A stretch of DNA of 64,000 nucleotides from contig JAIWND010000019.1 of the NCBI GenBank assembly GCA_025330725.1, forward strand, positions 434,001 to 498,000, read 5' to 3'. The DNA comes from Chlamydoabsidia padenii (Eukaryota; Mucoromycota; Mucoromycetes; Mucorales; Cunninghamellaceae). The number at the start of each line of letters is the position of its first letter. The stretch's first letter is position 1. Shown piece by piece: positions 32,431 through 44,796 of the stretch. The notes under the pieces were generated by a model. The model saw only the letters and a list, made by a program, of their open reading frames with translations, searched no databases and had not been told where the DNA came from. The translations under genes were made by a program, and so were the position numbers.

Positions 32431-33980
32431 ATGGCGGAAAAGAAGGAAAAAGTCTCTGTGCTCTCTACTCCCTTCCAAGGCACCAAAGAACAAGTCCGAC
32501 TACTGGAAGAACTAAAGTCCGAATTCACCATCACTACGGACATGTTGAAACAAATAGCTACTGAATTACGTACGAGGATGGATGAAGGATTGGCCAAGAC
32601 CGGGTCCTGTGTCCCCATGCTCCCTTCCTGGATCACCCATCACCCTACTGGACAAGAAACTGGCGAGTACCTCGGGTTGGAATTAACTGGTTCGGTGATT
32701 CGTATCTACCTGGTCACCTTCCAAGGCCGCGGTCGGGTGTCTACTCGGCAACAAAAACATACCTTGGGCGATGATATGAAAACCAGTAACATTAATGTCT
32801 TGATGGATCGATTGGCGGAAATGGTCGATCAGTTCCTCACCTTTGTTGGCAAATCATCATCCACCGCTGCACTCTCTCTGGGGTTTGTCTTGTCTTTTCC
32901 TCTCAATCAAACTGCTCTCAACCGTGCGTCGGTGGCTCAATGGACCAAGGATTTTGATATTACGGGGTACGAAAACAAGAATATCGTCGAACTCTTACAG
33001 GCTGCTTTCCATCGCAGGGATATTCCCGTCCAGGTCGTGGCGATCTTGAATAGTGTTAGTAAGTCTCTCTTTTTTTTTGAATTCCCGAAATTCATGCAGG
33101 TGTATGTAACTTTAACTAATCCTCCCTCCTTTTTTTTTTTAGCTGCTAGTCTTTTGGCTAATGGATACCGTAGTTTGGATACTTTATTATCATGTACCAT
33201 TAGTAATGGTACTAATGCAGGTAAGAACGGATCATGAAATGTTATCTGACTTTTCACTAACCGACTCTTTTTGTAGCTTATTGGGAAAAGTTATCCGAAG
33301 TCAAGAAACTGAATGTGACACCCGCCAGTGATGACCAAGAAACCATCATCAACACCGAATGGGGATCCTTTGGCGACAATGACCGACGAGTCCTTCCTCT
33401 CAGCATGTACGACAATCGTGTAAACCGGCAATCCCACAACCCTGGTGTACATACCTTTGAAAAGATGGTGTCTGGGCAATACCTTGGTGAACTGGTGCGT
33501 ACGATTCTCCTTGAATTCATGGATCGCCGGGTCTTGTTTGACGGTCAATATACCAAGGAACTCAACACGCCTCATGGGTTTGATACGTCATACATGGGAC
33601 ACATTGGGATGGATCAATCGGACGACTTGTGCGATACAGGTCATGTATTGGAGGACATTATGGGATTGGCACCTACCAGCTTGGATGATCGGCGGATCGT
33701 GAAAATCATTTGTGAACTTGTCGGTCAACGGGCTGCTCGATTGACGGGGGCAGCGTTAAGTGCCATTATGGATAAACGCCGAGCCTTGGACGATGTGGCG
33801 ACTATTAGCGTCGAGGGAATCATTTACGAACATTTCCCCAATTTCCCGCGTCGCTTGAACGAATCTTTACGTCGGATTTATGGTGATGGGTACTTGGATC
33901 GGATTAATATCATGGTGACAAAGGATGGGAATGGTATTGGTGGTGCTCTGGGTGCCATGTTTGCTACTCAAGGCCAATGA
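32431..33980 (+). CDS. Hexokinase-like protein, probably catalytically inactive
   Basis: Three exons: 32431-33058, 33143-33220 and 33277-33980; 469 residues, the normal length of a fungal hexokinase. The whole fold is present: MLPSWITHHPTGQETGEYLGLEL, LGFVLSFPLNQTAL, QWTKDFDI, SNGTNAAYWE, INTEWGSFGD, EKMVSGQYLGELVR, CELVGQRAARLTGAAL and VTKDGNGIGGALGAM. Two sites differ from active enzymes. The nucleotide-phosphate motif DLGGTNxR reads ELTGSVIR, and the segment ND-T with the catalytic Asp reads NSVTASL, so the base is Ser. A similar loss is known in regulatory hexokinase-like proteins of fungi (Aspergillus HxkC and XprF). I infer a sugar-sensing or regulatory role. Intron 1 contains a TTTGAATTCCCGAAAT motif. 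Confidence 0.88.
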
Positions 33981-34465
33981 TGATAACATATATACTCTCT
34001 GGTGGGGAAATGCAATTCTTCCATGTAGTTATAATCTCTTTGTTTTTAGTAAGCTTAGGATAGGTTGTTACTTTTTTTTTTTTTTTTTAATATACAATTT
34101 AATAAACATTTATGATTTTACTCTATTTTACTCTGTGCGCCACATTTGGTTCATTCAAAAAAGGCATTTGTACCCCATTATGCAGATCAGGTATGAATAC
34201 ATACCCAGAAACAAATATATTTAAATCCCGATCGGTCTTCATTCTGCATGTCCTATATCTTTTGTTTCCCATGATTTGGTTGCATAAACTATTCATACAA
34301 CTTGATTCTGTTCAGATTGAAAGTAAAATGCCTAAATCTAGTGTCTTTTTTTTATACTGGATAGTATGATTTATTACAAAGAAAAAAAAAAAGTATAAGC
34401 CATAGCTAAAAAAAATGTATTACTAATTAATTACTAACAAGCTAAATGACTGTATTACTACTATT
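33981..34465. other. Convergent intergenic region
   Basis: Holds the 3' UTRs of the hexokinase-like gene and the DUF2408-like gene. TATTTAAATCCCGATCGG at about 34218-34235 is a full copy of the recurring motif although no start codon is near. No gene was recognised. Confidence 0.4.
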
Positions 34466-36183
34466 CTAAGCCGAGTCATCATCGCCATTATCGTCATCAA
34501 GTTGGCCTAGCTCTTCCATCAGTTGGTAACATTCTTCCAGAGTGTTGACACAGAGAGCTTGACCTTCGGGAATATCCCCCCGGGCGTCTAGGAATTTGCC
34601 ATCCTTGCGAAGGTTTTCAATACTGGCCAACTTCATTTGATATCTACAACAAGAGATTTAGTCATGACTAGTAAAAAAGAGAATGCACCAACTGAGTACT
34701 TACGGATAGAGTTCCTCGGGAGTACAAGGAGCACCTGTCTTCTTGACAGCCATCAAGCATTGTTTAACAGAAGTCAGTTGATTATAGATCGGAGTCAAGG
34801 CTTCGCCCACTGGTACGCTATCATTCAAGAGTTCCATGATCATTCGATAGCACTTGTGAAGTAAAAAATTGACCACCGTTTGTCCAGGAGGAGCATCCCC
34901 TTCAGCATCCAAGAATTTACCAATCTTATCTTGATCCACTTCGTCAGCCATAGGATCCGTATTAGTGTCGTCGTCATCGTCTGAATGCTTTTGCCCTGTA
35001 TATCGTAATTTGACAATATCGTGCAGTTGATGTTGATAGGTGAATAGATCCGTTTGTCGCATTGTCCATTTTTGTGTCAGAGCTAATCGTTCCAGGTGGT
35101 TTTTGATTTCTACTAGACGTTCCCGTAAGGTTTGCAGTGCTGGTGAAAAGTCGTCGGTGGTTACGATCACCAAATCATAGGCAAATTGATGTACTTGATC
35201 CAAAAGACCTGTCACTACCGCTTGACCAGCAGGAGTGCTACCATCTTTACCAAGAAACTTGCCATCCACCCTTTTTGCATCAATGTCGTTAAGTTCTTCT
35301 TGAAGTGGAGTGATATCTTTTGAATGAAAATCACTTTTACACGCCACCGTTAGTAATTGTCGGCGAATTCGAAGAAGTTGATTTCGAATAGGAAGTCTAT
35401 AACAAGAAAGTGCGATTAGATTGTTGCTGTTTATTTTTTTTTTTTATTTTTTTTTTTTCAAGTGCTTACAATTCAGGTGATACTTCATGAATGGTATCCA
35501 GTAGTTTCTTGTATATGTTTTCTATAAATGGCATCAGTTGCTTATTCCTTTTCACCCCTCTCCCCTTTTATGATTAATACTTACCGCATTGACGGAATTT
35601 GTGCCATAAGATTTGCATTACAGGTTTCGTGAGAGTTTCATTTTTTTCGTCAATGATTAATACGTTCTTGATATCTTTGAGCATGTTTGCATAAGGTTCC
35701 AAGAATTCTTCAGCATAGATCCCAAATTCATCCAATCGTTCAAAACAATGCTATGTATAAAGAGTGAGTTGATTATCACATTAAACTTTTTTTGTTTTGT
35801 GTTATGCACTTACAGAGATAGAGGCCACTTGAGAATAGACAGCAGGACCTAAAAACATGGTAAAGTTAGACCAAGTCAAACCTCCCACAATATACAGATT
35901 CACTTACTTTCTCTAGTTTTGCCAAGTGATAAAAAGCATAAACTGATCATTTGACATACTTCATCCAACAAGTCATCGCAGCGATTAGCTTTTTGTTGAT
36001 CGTCCAATAATACACCATGACGCACATCGATCAAGGCTTGAATAAGTTCTGCTGTTTCTTGTCGGAGAGGTTCGAGCTGATTAATATCCAAGTGTGTTGT
36101 TCTATCTCGTTTTAGCACTGACAAGCGCATACGAAGATTTAAGAGTTTGAGAAGAATCGGTTTTTCTATGCATTAGTAATGAC

Positions 36184-36214
<31 letters not shown>

Positions 36215-36319
36215 TTAGTAAACCGACATTGTTGGGGTTTATTTTTATTAACAGATCCTTCTATTGTTTATAACAAGAAAGAATAGGATAATACCTTCTT
36301 GAGGGACAGTGGTCGGCAT
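34466..36319 (-). CDS. DUF2408-like fungal protein with a threefold GKFLxxxGxxPxGQ motif
   Basis: Seven exons read leftward: 36319-36295, 36165-35908, 35848-35814, 35750-35585, 35521-35470, 35396-34704 and 34643-34466; 468 residues. It is mostly helical and polar. The same motif appears three times: GKFLGKDGSTPAGQAVV, GKFLDAEGDAPPGQTVV and GKFLDARGDIPEGQALC, each followed by a Leu-rich helix (LLDQVHQFAYDL, LLHKCYRMIMEL, LEECYQLMEEL). Segments such as IRRQLLTVACKSDF and LQEELNDIDAKRVDGKFL fit the DUF2408 family of fungal proteins as I know it. No catalytic motif or membrane segment was seen. Function unknown. Intron 1 has a 29-base A run on the + strand. Confidence 0.62.
36184..36212. repeat. 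A29 homopolymer in an intron
   Basis: Uninterrupted A run on the + strand, hence a T29 pyrimidine tract on the coding strand of intron 1 of the DUF2408-like gene. Confidence 0.85.
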
Positions 36320-36860
36320 TGCAATGAAGAGAATTGTAAAAAAGTAATGAGAAAAAGAAGGAATGGAAAGAAAAAAGAAGAAATGAATGGGGAAGTGCCA
36401 GAAATATATAAGATCGGCAAAATTAATCTTCCTTCCATGACCAACCCTTTTCAATATTTTCAAATGCCGACAATAGGGAGGGGGATCCCTGCAAGAGCCC
36501 TGCAGTGTATGTCCAATCTGTCATCAATGACATTAGGGTTCATCTGACAAATACTTGCTTTTTTAGCTTTATAATACATACAACATGACTTTTATAATCA
36601 TGAATAACTTTAAAATGATATAAAACCGATCTTTCAAGTCACTGAGCACGGACCTCACAGATTTTTAATCAACAAGATTGGACATAATATTATAAATGAA
36701 TAGACTTTTTATTTAATACAAATAATGGAGGATATAAGTGATAATGCAAATACAAATGAATAAATAGAAGAAGATGCTTAAACTATTATGTACAGGTAAA
36801 GAGGAGAGGAGGGAGGATGTATTACTAAAGTCTAATCTATAATTATGATCCACAGCCTGA
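36320..36860. promoter_or_regulatory. Upstream region of DUF2408-like gene and 3' UTR of acyltransferase gene
   Basis: ATTTTCAAATGCCGAC near 36456-36471 resembles the recurring TTTCAAATCCCGAC motif with one change and lies 140 bases upstream of the DUF2408-like start. The leader near 36310-36420 is A/G rich on the + strand. The right half is A/T rich and probably carries the 3' UTR of the next minus-strand gene. Confidence 0.3.
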
Positions 36861-38180
36861 TCATATATCAAGAGCCTTGAGCATATCCCTTTTAGCCATC
36901 CCATTAAAATCTTCACTTTGTAAACCTATAGAAGAGGTGACCACTGACTTGATACGATGACCAAATACGACAGGATCTTCATTTGGTAAAGGAGCTTGAG
37001 GAGTACTATACACCACCTTGATCGGAGTAGCCCATCTTGTCATTCTGTAAAAAGCATAGTATAAGAAGCCTTTCCTGGTATCCCAATAAGGAGTACCAAA
37101 CGTCGTATCGTATTTGATACCCACAGGACACACTTTAACACCAAGTTCAAAAGCACCTTTTTGGAATCGAATAGTATATTGATTGTTGACGCAAGTACCT
37201 TCAGGGAAGATGATCATTGGATTTGGCCATGTCATAGGACTCATCACATGAGTTTTTAATCTATAGTAAGTAACAAATGGTTTTAAAAAAAAAAAAAAAG
37301 TCTTTTTTTCTTTTTCCTTTCCTTACCTTTGTGATAGGGTTTTTCGTTCTTCAGGATCACTACGATCAAAGGTCATAGAATTAAGATAATTCAACCCATT
37401 GTTTTGCAGAAAACCCAGAGCACCTTGATGTTTCGCCATCACCACCGCCAAAGGATATTTGTGAGCACTGAGGACAATATAATCCAAATAAGAAGTATGG
37501 TTGGCCTAGTAACAGATATAATTAGACTTGTTTCTTTATGCACATCTTCTTTGTCTTACCACAAACACATGGGGTTCCTTCAGATTTGGTTTTGTTCCGA
37601 TGTACTCTGAATACACACCCAAAGAGAATAAGATGCCTTTACAGTAATACTTGACCAATGTTGACTATATACATATAAAAGTTAGTATCTATACACACAA
37701 GGATCAATTAGTATTTATTCCAACTTACCACCATGGTCTTGCTTTCGAGTACGAGAGCGACTGGTAAGGATGTAAAAAAGGCAACTGTAGACGCTGTCAA
37801 GGTTGTGATACGTATGGGAAGCAGGATTCCATACCTAACTAGTATGCTTGGGATCCTAGTCAATATGTCAAGTGCCGAGTTTTCAGAGGGGTGTCCTGTC
37901 GTAAAACATTTCGAAAAGTAAAGCTAGATCGGGATATTGACACAATAAGTATCTTATAGACTTGATTGTTGTTATTATACTTACCAATTCTTCCCGTGTG
38001 TAAATGGATCTATCTGTTGTATATTGACTATAAACAATAAAGAGTTAATAAAAGTCTCGTGATAAAAGGATTCAAAGCTTACCTTTTTTGACATTGTGGT
38101 AGAATGTCAAGGTCGGAGGATAATCCAGTTTTATCAAAGGTATCCGAGGAGCAGTGAGATAGATCTTCGTGAGGAGGCAT
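36861..38180 (-). CDS. GPAT3/4-like glycerolipid acyltransferase (PlsC family)
   Basis: Six exons read leftward: 38180-38083, 38027-37985, 37923-37729, 37664-37560, 37505-37327 and 37260-36861; 339 residues. The acyltransferase motifs are NHTSYLDYIVL (HX4D), then IIFPEGTCVNNQYTIRFQKGAFELG, where FPEGTCxNN is typical of the GPAT3/GPAT4 branch, then VGIKYD and WATPIKVVY. A hydrophobic region (YGILLPIRITTLTASTVAFFTSLPVALVL) ahead of motif I suits ER membrane anchoring. The family transfers acyl groups to glycerol-3-phosphate or lysophospholipid in the ER. Sequence alone does not settle the acceptor; fungal relatives include lysophosphatidylethanolamine acyltransferases. Exon 2 is only 43 nt. Confidence 0.85.
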
Positions 38181-38425
38181 GGTTTATTATTATTACCCTT
38201 TTATCTTGATTACTATAGGGTAAAGACAACAAACAACCACCACCAGGGTTTTTGATTAATCAAGTCGACAAGAAGGAAAAGAGAAAGAACTCTTCTCGCA
38301 AATCCTTTATTTTTTTTTATTTTCCCAGCCAATGGGTGGCTGCTTTTTAAATCCCGACTACAATAAAATCTTTTCTCTTCTTCCTTTTCCTCATTACTTG
38401 AATCATACCATTGACCAATCGCATT
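38181..38425. promoter_or_regulatory. Bidirectional promoter with TTTTTAAATCCCGAC
   Basis: A 245-base spacer between head-to-head acyltransferase and Era genes. The motif TTTTTAAATCCCGACT at about 38344-38359 is one of the best copies in the window and sits about 70 bases before the Era ATG. Confidence 0.45.
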
Positions 38426-40187
38426 ATGCTTCGTCCACTACTTTTGCGACAAAGTAAGTTCGTACATTTATAGAAATAGGTTTAAACTTGTACCTAATAA
38501 AATAACCCACTAACTATTAAATTATAGATTCAAAAGTGTGCCTAGTCCAACAACGATCTTTTGCAATAATGAATCGTGCTAAAAAGTTAGCTGGGATCTG
38601 CGATATTATTCGACCAAAACCCTCACCAGAGACTGTTAAACTATCCACTCCTTCTAACACCAAAGTCGTCCAGTTTGGGGATCGCTCACTCAAACACAAC
38701 CGCTCACCTTCCTCACGTCCCAGGAGGAAAATTGATCATGATCTACCTCATGAGCAACCTCGCTCATTGGAATACAGGAAACACGACAAACCTAATCACT
38801 CAAGATACCAACATCCTCTCAAGCCACTAATGACTCAAGATACATCAACTGACAAATATGACTCATGGACACCAAAAGTAGTAGAAAAACAATCTGAACA
38901 TCGATCTTCTCCAACAAAAATCAGCTTACATGAACGACTGGCACGTATACAAGATCAAAAAGCAGCAGGCATGCATGAACGATTGATCAGACCGGTGAAA
39001 GAATTCACTCAACCAGATAATCCCCATTTGATCAAGGTAGCTGTGATTGGTGCTCCTAATGCTGGGAAATCAACTTTGGTGAACAAGTTGGTTGGTGAAG
39101 AGGTAGGTTATTGTCAAGCAAGTAGAAGTCTTTCTTATGTTGTTTCTTTGTATTTAGGTCTCCATTGTATCCTCCAAATCACACACAACTAGGGAACGCA
39201 TTTTGGCCATTTTATCTCAAGACAACTACCAAGTGGTAAACTATATTAGACATACACAAATGACATTTATTTACTTACTAAATCTGTCAATATAGATATT
39301 TTTAGACACACCCGGAATTATCTCACCAAAATCAAAAGAAAACATGAATAGAAGTATTACCACTTCTTCTTGGCGGTCACTAGACGAAGCGGATCATGGT
39401 AAGAAAGGTTATCTTATTCTCAGTCTTTACTAACCTTGTGATGTAGTGCTTATTATGATGGATAGTAAATATATCACCACCAAAGAATCACAAATGATCC
39501 AAGATTTCATGATGGAACGGTTATCTACATTGGACATTCCTGCCACTCTAATATTCAACAAGGTAGGACTCGAGGGGTAGAAAAGGTCACACAGTACTAA
39601 CCGATTTTTATGTTGAATAACTAGATGGATGTCATTGGAACAGATGAAATGGCATCTCTACAAAAGATTGGAAAACAATTTAAATCGATATATCCTCATA
39701 TCCGAAACGAACTCTATATATCAGCATTAGAAGAGGACGGAATTGATGATGTCAAGGTAAACAAAGACAAAGGAAAAGAAAAAGTAACAATAACTCACAT
39801 AGTCATATATATATATATATATATATCTAGAAAATCCTGTTTAATTCGGCCAAAGCTCAACCTTGGCTCTACCCTCCTGAACAAACCCTGGAAATCTCGG
39901 ACCTGAAACGTGTGGAAGAACTAATCCGGGTCCAGTTCTTCAAACGACTTCATCGATATATTCCTTATATGTTAAAACAAGAAAACATGGGGTGGACGGA
40001 ACTACCCAATGGTACGCTACGAATTGAACAAAATGTATATGTGGAACGGGATAGTCAACACAAGATTGTCGTTGGTGCTAATGGAATGGTGATCAATCGG
40101 GTGGTGGAAGAAGCTCGGGAAGACATCTCAAAGGCCTTCAAGCGACCTATCCAACTTTTTATTCAAGTCAAAACTAGAAAAATATAG
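38426..40187 (+). CDS. Mitochondrial Era-type GTPase (ERAL1-like)
   Basis: Seven exons: 38426-38453, 38528-39102, 39158-39235, 39296-39398, 39447-39562, 39625-39756 and 39831-40187; 462 residues. A basic, Arg/Ser/Gln-rich N-terminus (MLRPLLLRQNSKVCLVQQRSF) suits mitochondrial import. GTPase motifs are G1 GAPNAGKST, G2 SHTTRERI, G3 DTPG, G4 NKMD (split exactly by an intron between K and M) and G5 SALEEDG. The C-terminal KH domain contains the GxxG-type VVGANGMVINRVVEEARED. Era proteins chaperone small-subunit ribosomal RNA; the mitochondrial form acts on the mitoribosome. A mitoribosomal protein gene (uL29m) is also in the window. The linker between the presequence and G1 is long (about 165 residues) and low complexity. 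Confidence 0.92.
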
Positions 40188-40373
40188 ATCTAGTTTAGTG
40201 TATTGTAATCTTAATAAACCATTTTTAACTCTTTTATGCAATTTGACCCTATTACCTTAAATATTTCAATCGCCGCTCATGTGGCTTGAAATGACAATGC
40301 TATGAAAAAATTAAAAAAAAAAAAAAAAAGCGGTGGGCCATCTTTCTTTTTTTTTTTTGTAATCTTTACAATA

Positions 40374-43194
40374 ATGGAACCCAAGATTTTTGAACGACAA
40401 CCTGGACAAGCGCCTATCAAAAACGAGTAAGTTGATGGATGAATTTGACGCATGAACAAGACTTTTTGCACTAACTAGTGGTTTATAGATTCCGAAAAGA
40501 ACGTTGGTTCGACGACGAAGAAACGGGTGAACCTGAACGCTTTGGTGTCTTTGGTGACGACGATGCTGCTGAAGGTGAAAAGTTTAACAAGGTAATACAA
40601 TATACTTTATAGAAAAAAGAACAAGACGATTAATGAGTTTACTATATTTATATCTAGGGTGACAAGAAAACTCGCAATGAACGTGGGGCCAACAAGGGTC
40701 CTCGGGGCAAGAAACGAATTGAAGAAGGCATCAAGGTAAAAGTAAAAATAACTAGATGGGTCTTGGGCAATACTCATTCATCGTGTTATGCAGATTTGTA
40801 GCTCAACCGCTTTAGGTGAACCTTGTGGCTTTGGTGAAAAGTAAGTGATGCTTACAATGTGTGTCTCCCATATTTACCAACTCGATTCTATTTAATATCT
40901 AGCTGTCGATTCTCCCATGAATTGGAACAGTACTTGAAGGAAAAACCGGCTGATTTGGGTGATCGATGTGTCCAATTCGAATTGTTTGGAAAGTAAGTCA
41001 GGCAGTAATCTGATAGGTTGATTATTGACACTTTTCTTTCTGTAGATGTCAACGTGGTTACAAGTGTCGTTATCTCAATGCTCACTTGGATGAAAACAAA
41101 AAGCTGGTGGTGAATGAAGAAGTAAGTATTCCCTCTCTCTTTCTCTTCCGTCTGTGTACTAACTTTCTTGTTTTTTATTTTAGTTGGTTAAAAAGAATCC
41201 TGTGTATACCAAAAATGGCATCTCCGCCGAAAGCCAAAAAGCACTGTCCAAAAGAAAGGTAAGTTGGTACGAATCGATGATGGATGGATGACTCAATATA
41301 TCTCTCTTCATAGTATCAATTCCCCAGATCGACTGCATACATGAAGGAGGTCGAGGCTGAACAAAAGGAACTAAACGAACAAAAAGAAGAAAACCGAAAA
41401 CGCAAACTGGCTGAAAACTCTGAACAAAACGATACTCAATCTGCTACTGCTTTCAAGAAGGAAAAGCTGGAGGATGGAACTGTGAAGGTGGTAGAAGAAG
41501 ATTCTGAAAAGCCTAAACCCGTGGGCCCTATTGACACTCAATATAAAAAGGTAATAATGATATACTTTCATGATATGTCTGATTGCTCAGCATTTATCTA
41601 CATTTAGTTGATCGACTTTAGTGACAAGACTTATTTGGCACCTTTGACAACGGTAGGAGAAAAGATAACAAAGATAGTACTTTTGAACTAATTCAAACTT
41701 TATATATATATAATATAGGTCGGTAATCTTCCTTTCCGTCGTATCTGTAAAGGTTATGGTGTCGATATTACATGTGGTGAAATGGCTATGGCCACCAACT
41801 TATTACAAGGACAACAATCCGAATGGGCTTTGACTAAACGTCATGTATCTGAAGATATATTTGGTATCCAGGTAAAAAAAAAAAAGAAGAATAAAAAACA
41901 AGTTATTGGTTGATCAGGATACTAAAAACCGGAAATCTTTTATTTAGATCTGTGGCTCCAAGGTTGAAAACGTGGTAAAGGCTTGTGAAGCTCTCAACAA
42001 TGAAGTGGATGTAGATTTTGTCGATCTGAACATGGGTTGCCCCATCGATCTGGTGTTTAAAAATGTAAGTAATGAACATCAAAAGTTATAGAAGGTGATA
42101 CTAATTCTTTTATATCATGAATGCAAAACTAGGGTGGCGGGTCTGCTTTGATAGAATCCAGAGGCAAAATGACAAAGATGCTCAGGGGTATGCAACGGGT
42201 GCTGGATGTTCCCGTCACTGTCAAATTCAGAATGGGTATCAAGGAAGGTGTTCCCGTAGCGGACAAGTTGATTCCTCGATTTGAAGACTTGGTAAGATAC
42301 TAGGCACTTGATATAATTATTCACCCTACTAACAGACTTTTTTTTTTCTTTTCTTTTTGGACCACAATAGAACATCCCATTAGGAACGGTAAGCACGAAT
42401 CTCCTCGCATAAAAGCCAAAATACTAATAACACTCTATATCTAATCTCTAGATCCACGGTCGATCACGTACGCAACGATACACCAAATTGGCTGACTGGG
42501 ACTACATCTCTCAATTGAAAAAACATACCAGCACTATGAAACTCTTCGGTAATGGTGATGTGCTCAGTTTCGAAGATTATAACCGACATAAACAAGAAGC
42601 TGGCATTGATGGTGTCATGATTGGAAGGTAACGCACTCTTGAAGAATAAATGATAACAGGACTAACACTTCACTTTTTAGAGGTGCATTGATCAAACCAT
42701 GGATTTTTGATGAAATCAGAAATCAACGCCACTGGGACATTTCCTCTCGGGAAAGATTCGACATGATGAAAAGCTTTTGTGATTTCGGCCTAGAACATTG
42801 GGGGTCTGATAGTCAGGGTGTCAACACAACAAGACGATTCCTTTGTGAATGGCAATCCTTCTTATATAGGTAAAACAAGGAAAAAAGACTCGATCACATG
42901 GAACTAACTCTCTCTTTCTTTCTCTAGATACATTCCTATTGGTCTTCTGGAAGTCTACCCTCAGAAAATCAACGAACGTGCTCCTCCTTATATGGGCCGC
43001 GATGAATTAGAAACGTTGATGGCTAGTCCTAAAGCTGACGATTGGGTGAAACTAACGTAAGTGATGTTAAAAAAAAAAGATTATCTTTTGTAGTTTACTA
43101 ATCATTTTCTAAATATAGGGAACGACTCTTGGGCCCTGCTCCTGAAGATTTCCAATTCATACCTAAACATAAGGCCAACTCCTTCCAAGGATGA
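40374..43194 (+). CDS. DUS3: tRNA-dihydrouridine synthase 3 (DUS3), CCCH zinc-finger type
   Basis: Seventeen exons, the most in the window: 40374-40426, 40489-40591, 40658-40735, 40794-40840, 40903-40992, 41046-41121, 41184-41258, 41314-41550, 41608-41652, 41719-41871, 41948-42064, 42133-42291, 42371-42388 (18 nt), 42452-42627, 42681-42869, 42928-43056 and 43119-43194; 606 residues. Two CCCH fingers lie near residues 95-150 ([20 protein letters not shown] and [10 protein letters not shown] with a spaced C and H). The flavin synthase domain has [39 protein letters not shown] with the active-site Cys, [30 protein letters not shown] and [13 protein letters not shown]3 reduces U47 in the variable loop of tRNAs. 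All intron phases agree. Confidence 0.93.
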
Positions 43195-43924
43195 ACAAGT
43201 TGCTTCGACTCTCTGGTTTTAAATAGTCTACTGGTAGCATTATAATAATAAAGAACAAAATTTTTTTAAAAGCATAGTGATTAATAAAGGCGGTGTATGG
43301 CCTGTGGGATCGACTTTGAAAGACACTGTGGTGAGTCCATGCCTGAGATAGGACCTATTATATGATTGGTTTTCTGGGTTTTAAATTAACACAAGGTGGA
43401 AGTTTTATACAAACAAGTTGATAGGATCGATGTGCCAAATAGGGATTTTATTGGTATTGTACAAATTTATGGGAATGCTATGCAACATATAAAATATCCA
43501 TTGGTTCCAAAGAGGTTATATGCTTATCGCCCTTCCAAGTTTTAAAGGCCGACATCTGATCTTTCAGGTACGATATCGGAGATGTCAAGGCCCGACATCG
43601 ATTTCGAAAACTGGAAATAGTGTGAATGATGATGACATCAAGTTAAGTAATGCGGGGCAAAATGTAAATACCATATGCGATTGTCCCGAGGGAGATGGGG
43701 GTGCATCAGGAACGATCGATGCCTTCTGATGGCGAAAGATCGACGATTTACAATGACGAAAAAAAAAAAAAAACGATGACGATGATAATGATGATATTTA
43801 TTGCATACAATGCCGAGAAAAGATTAAGGAGATATACAAGGGGGAAAGTCGATGATGCAACTTTTAGTAAAAGGAGTCCATCAGACAGATAATTATTAAG
43901 TAAAATGGTGTATAGGTTGTATAA
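43195..43924. other. Convergent intergenic region
   Basis: Contains the DUS3 3' UTR (AATAATAAAGAAC near 43246) and 3' UTR of the G-alpha gene. A few open frames near 43520-43890 are short and lack family resemblance. An A15 run lies near 43760. Confidence 0.4.
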
Positions 43925-44760
43925 TTATAGTATGAAATTGTTGATATTTTCACTCAGTATGATATCTGAGACAGCCATCATGACTTGTTGGAGTAAAAGA
44001 GGATCGGTGGCATTGGTAAAATGAGTGAATATGCGTCTCCTTGGATTCCGATTCAGTCTTTGGAATCGGGATTTGAAATAAGCTTTAGTCTGTTCTAGAC
44101 TATCATCCGAACCTTATTTTCGAGAGAGAAAAAAAAGTAGTTAGATTCGATTGCATTTACAAGACTTCTTTTTACCATTGTAATCACTAAAGTAATGGGA
44201 CACAGGTGATAATTGGATCTTTCGTTTAAATACATCAATCTTATTTAGCAAGAGGATCATACTAGTAGACACGAACGAAGAATTACAGATCGTGTTGAAT
44301 AACATCAACGCTTCATGCATCTGAGAATGAAAAAGGGGGTAAAGAGCCAATCAGAATACATGCATATATTAGATGTGTCGAGTGAGGGTACCTGATTCTG
44401 AAAGGAAATAAATGAGTCAAGGGGCACAAAAAGAAAACTTGACGTGGATTCAACTTACAGAGTCTTGATCTTCAATGAGTACTTGATCATAACCGCTGAT
44501 GGCCACGACAAATAACACCGCTGTGACATTATCAAAGTAATGCAACCATTTCTTACGTTCGCTCCGTTGACCACCAACATCGACAAGGTGATAGACAAAA
44601 GGACCAATGACAAACTTGACATCATTTATACCTGTGGTTTTGACTCGGGCACGGATAATATCTTGATCAGAAGGTACATAGTCCCGATCCCATAGCCTGT
44701 CCAATTGTTGGAAAAAACTACAATGGCAAAAAAAAAAGTCGGTGATTCAATTAAAATCCC

Positions 44761-44796
<36 letters not shown>

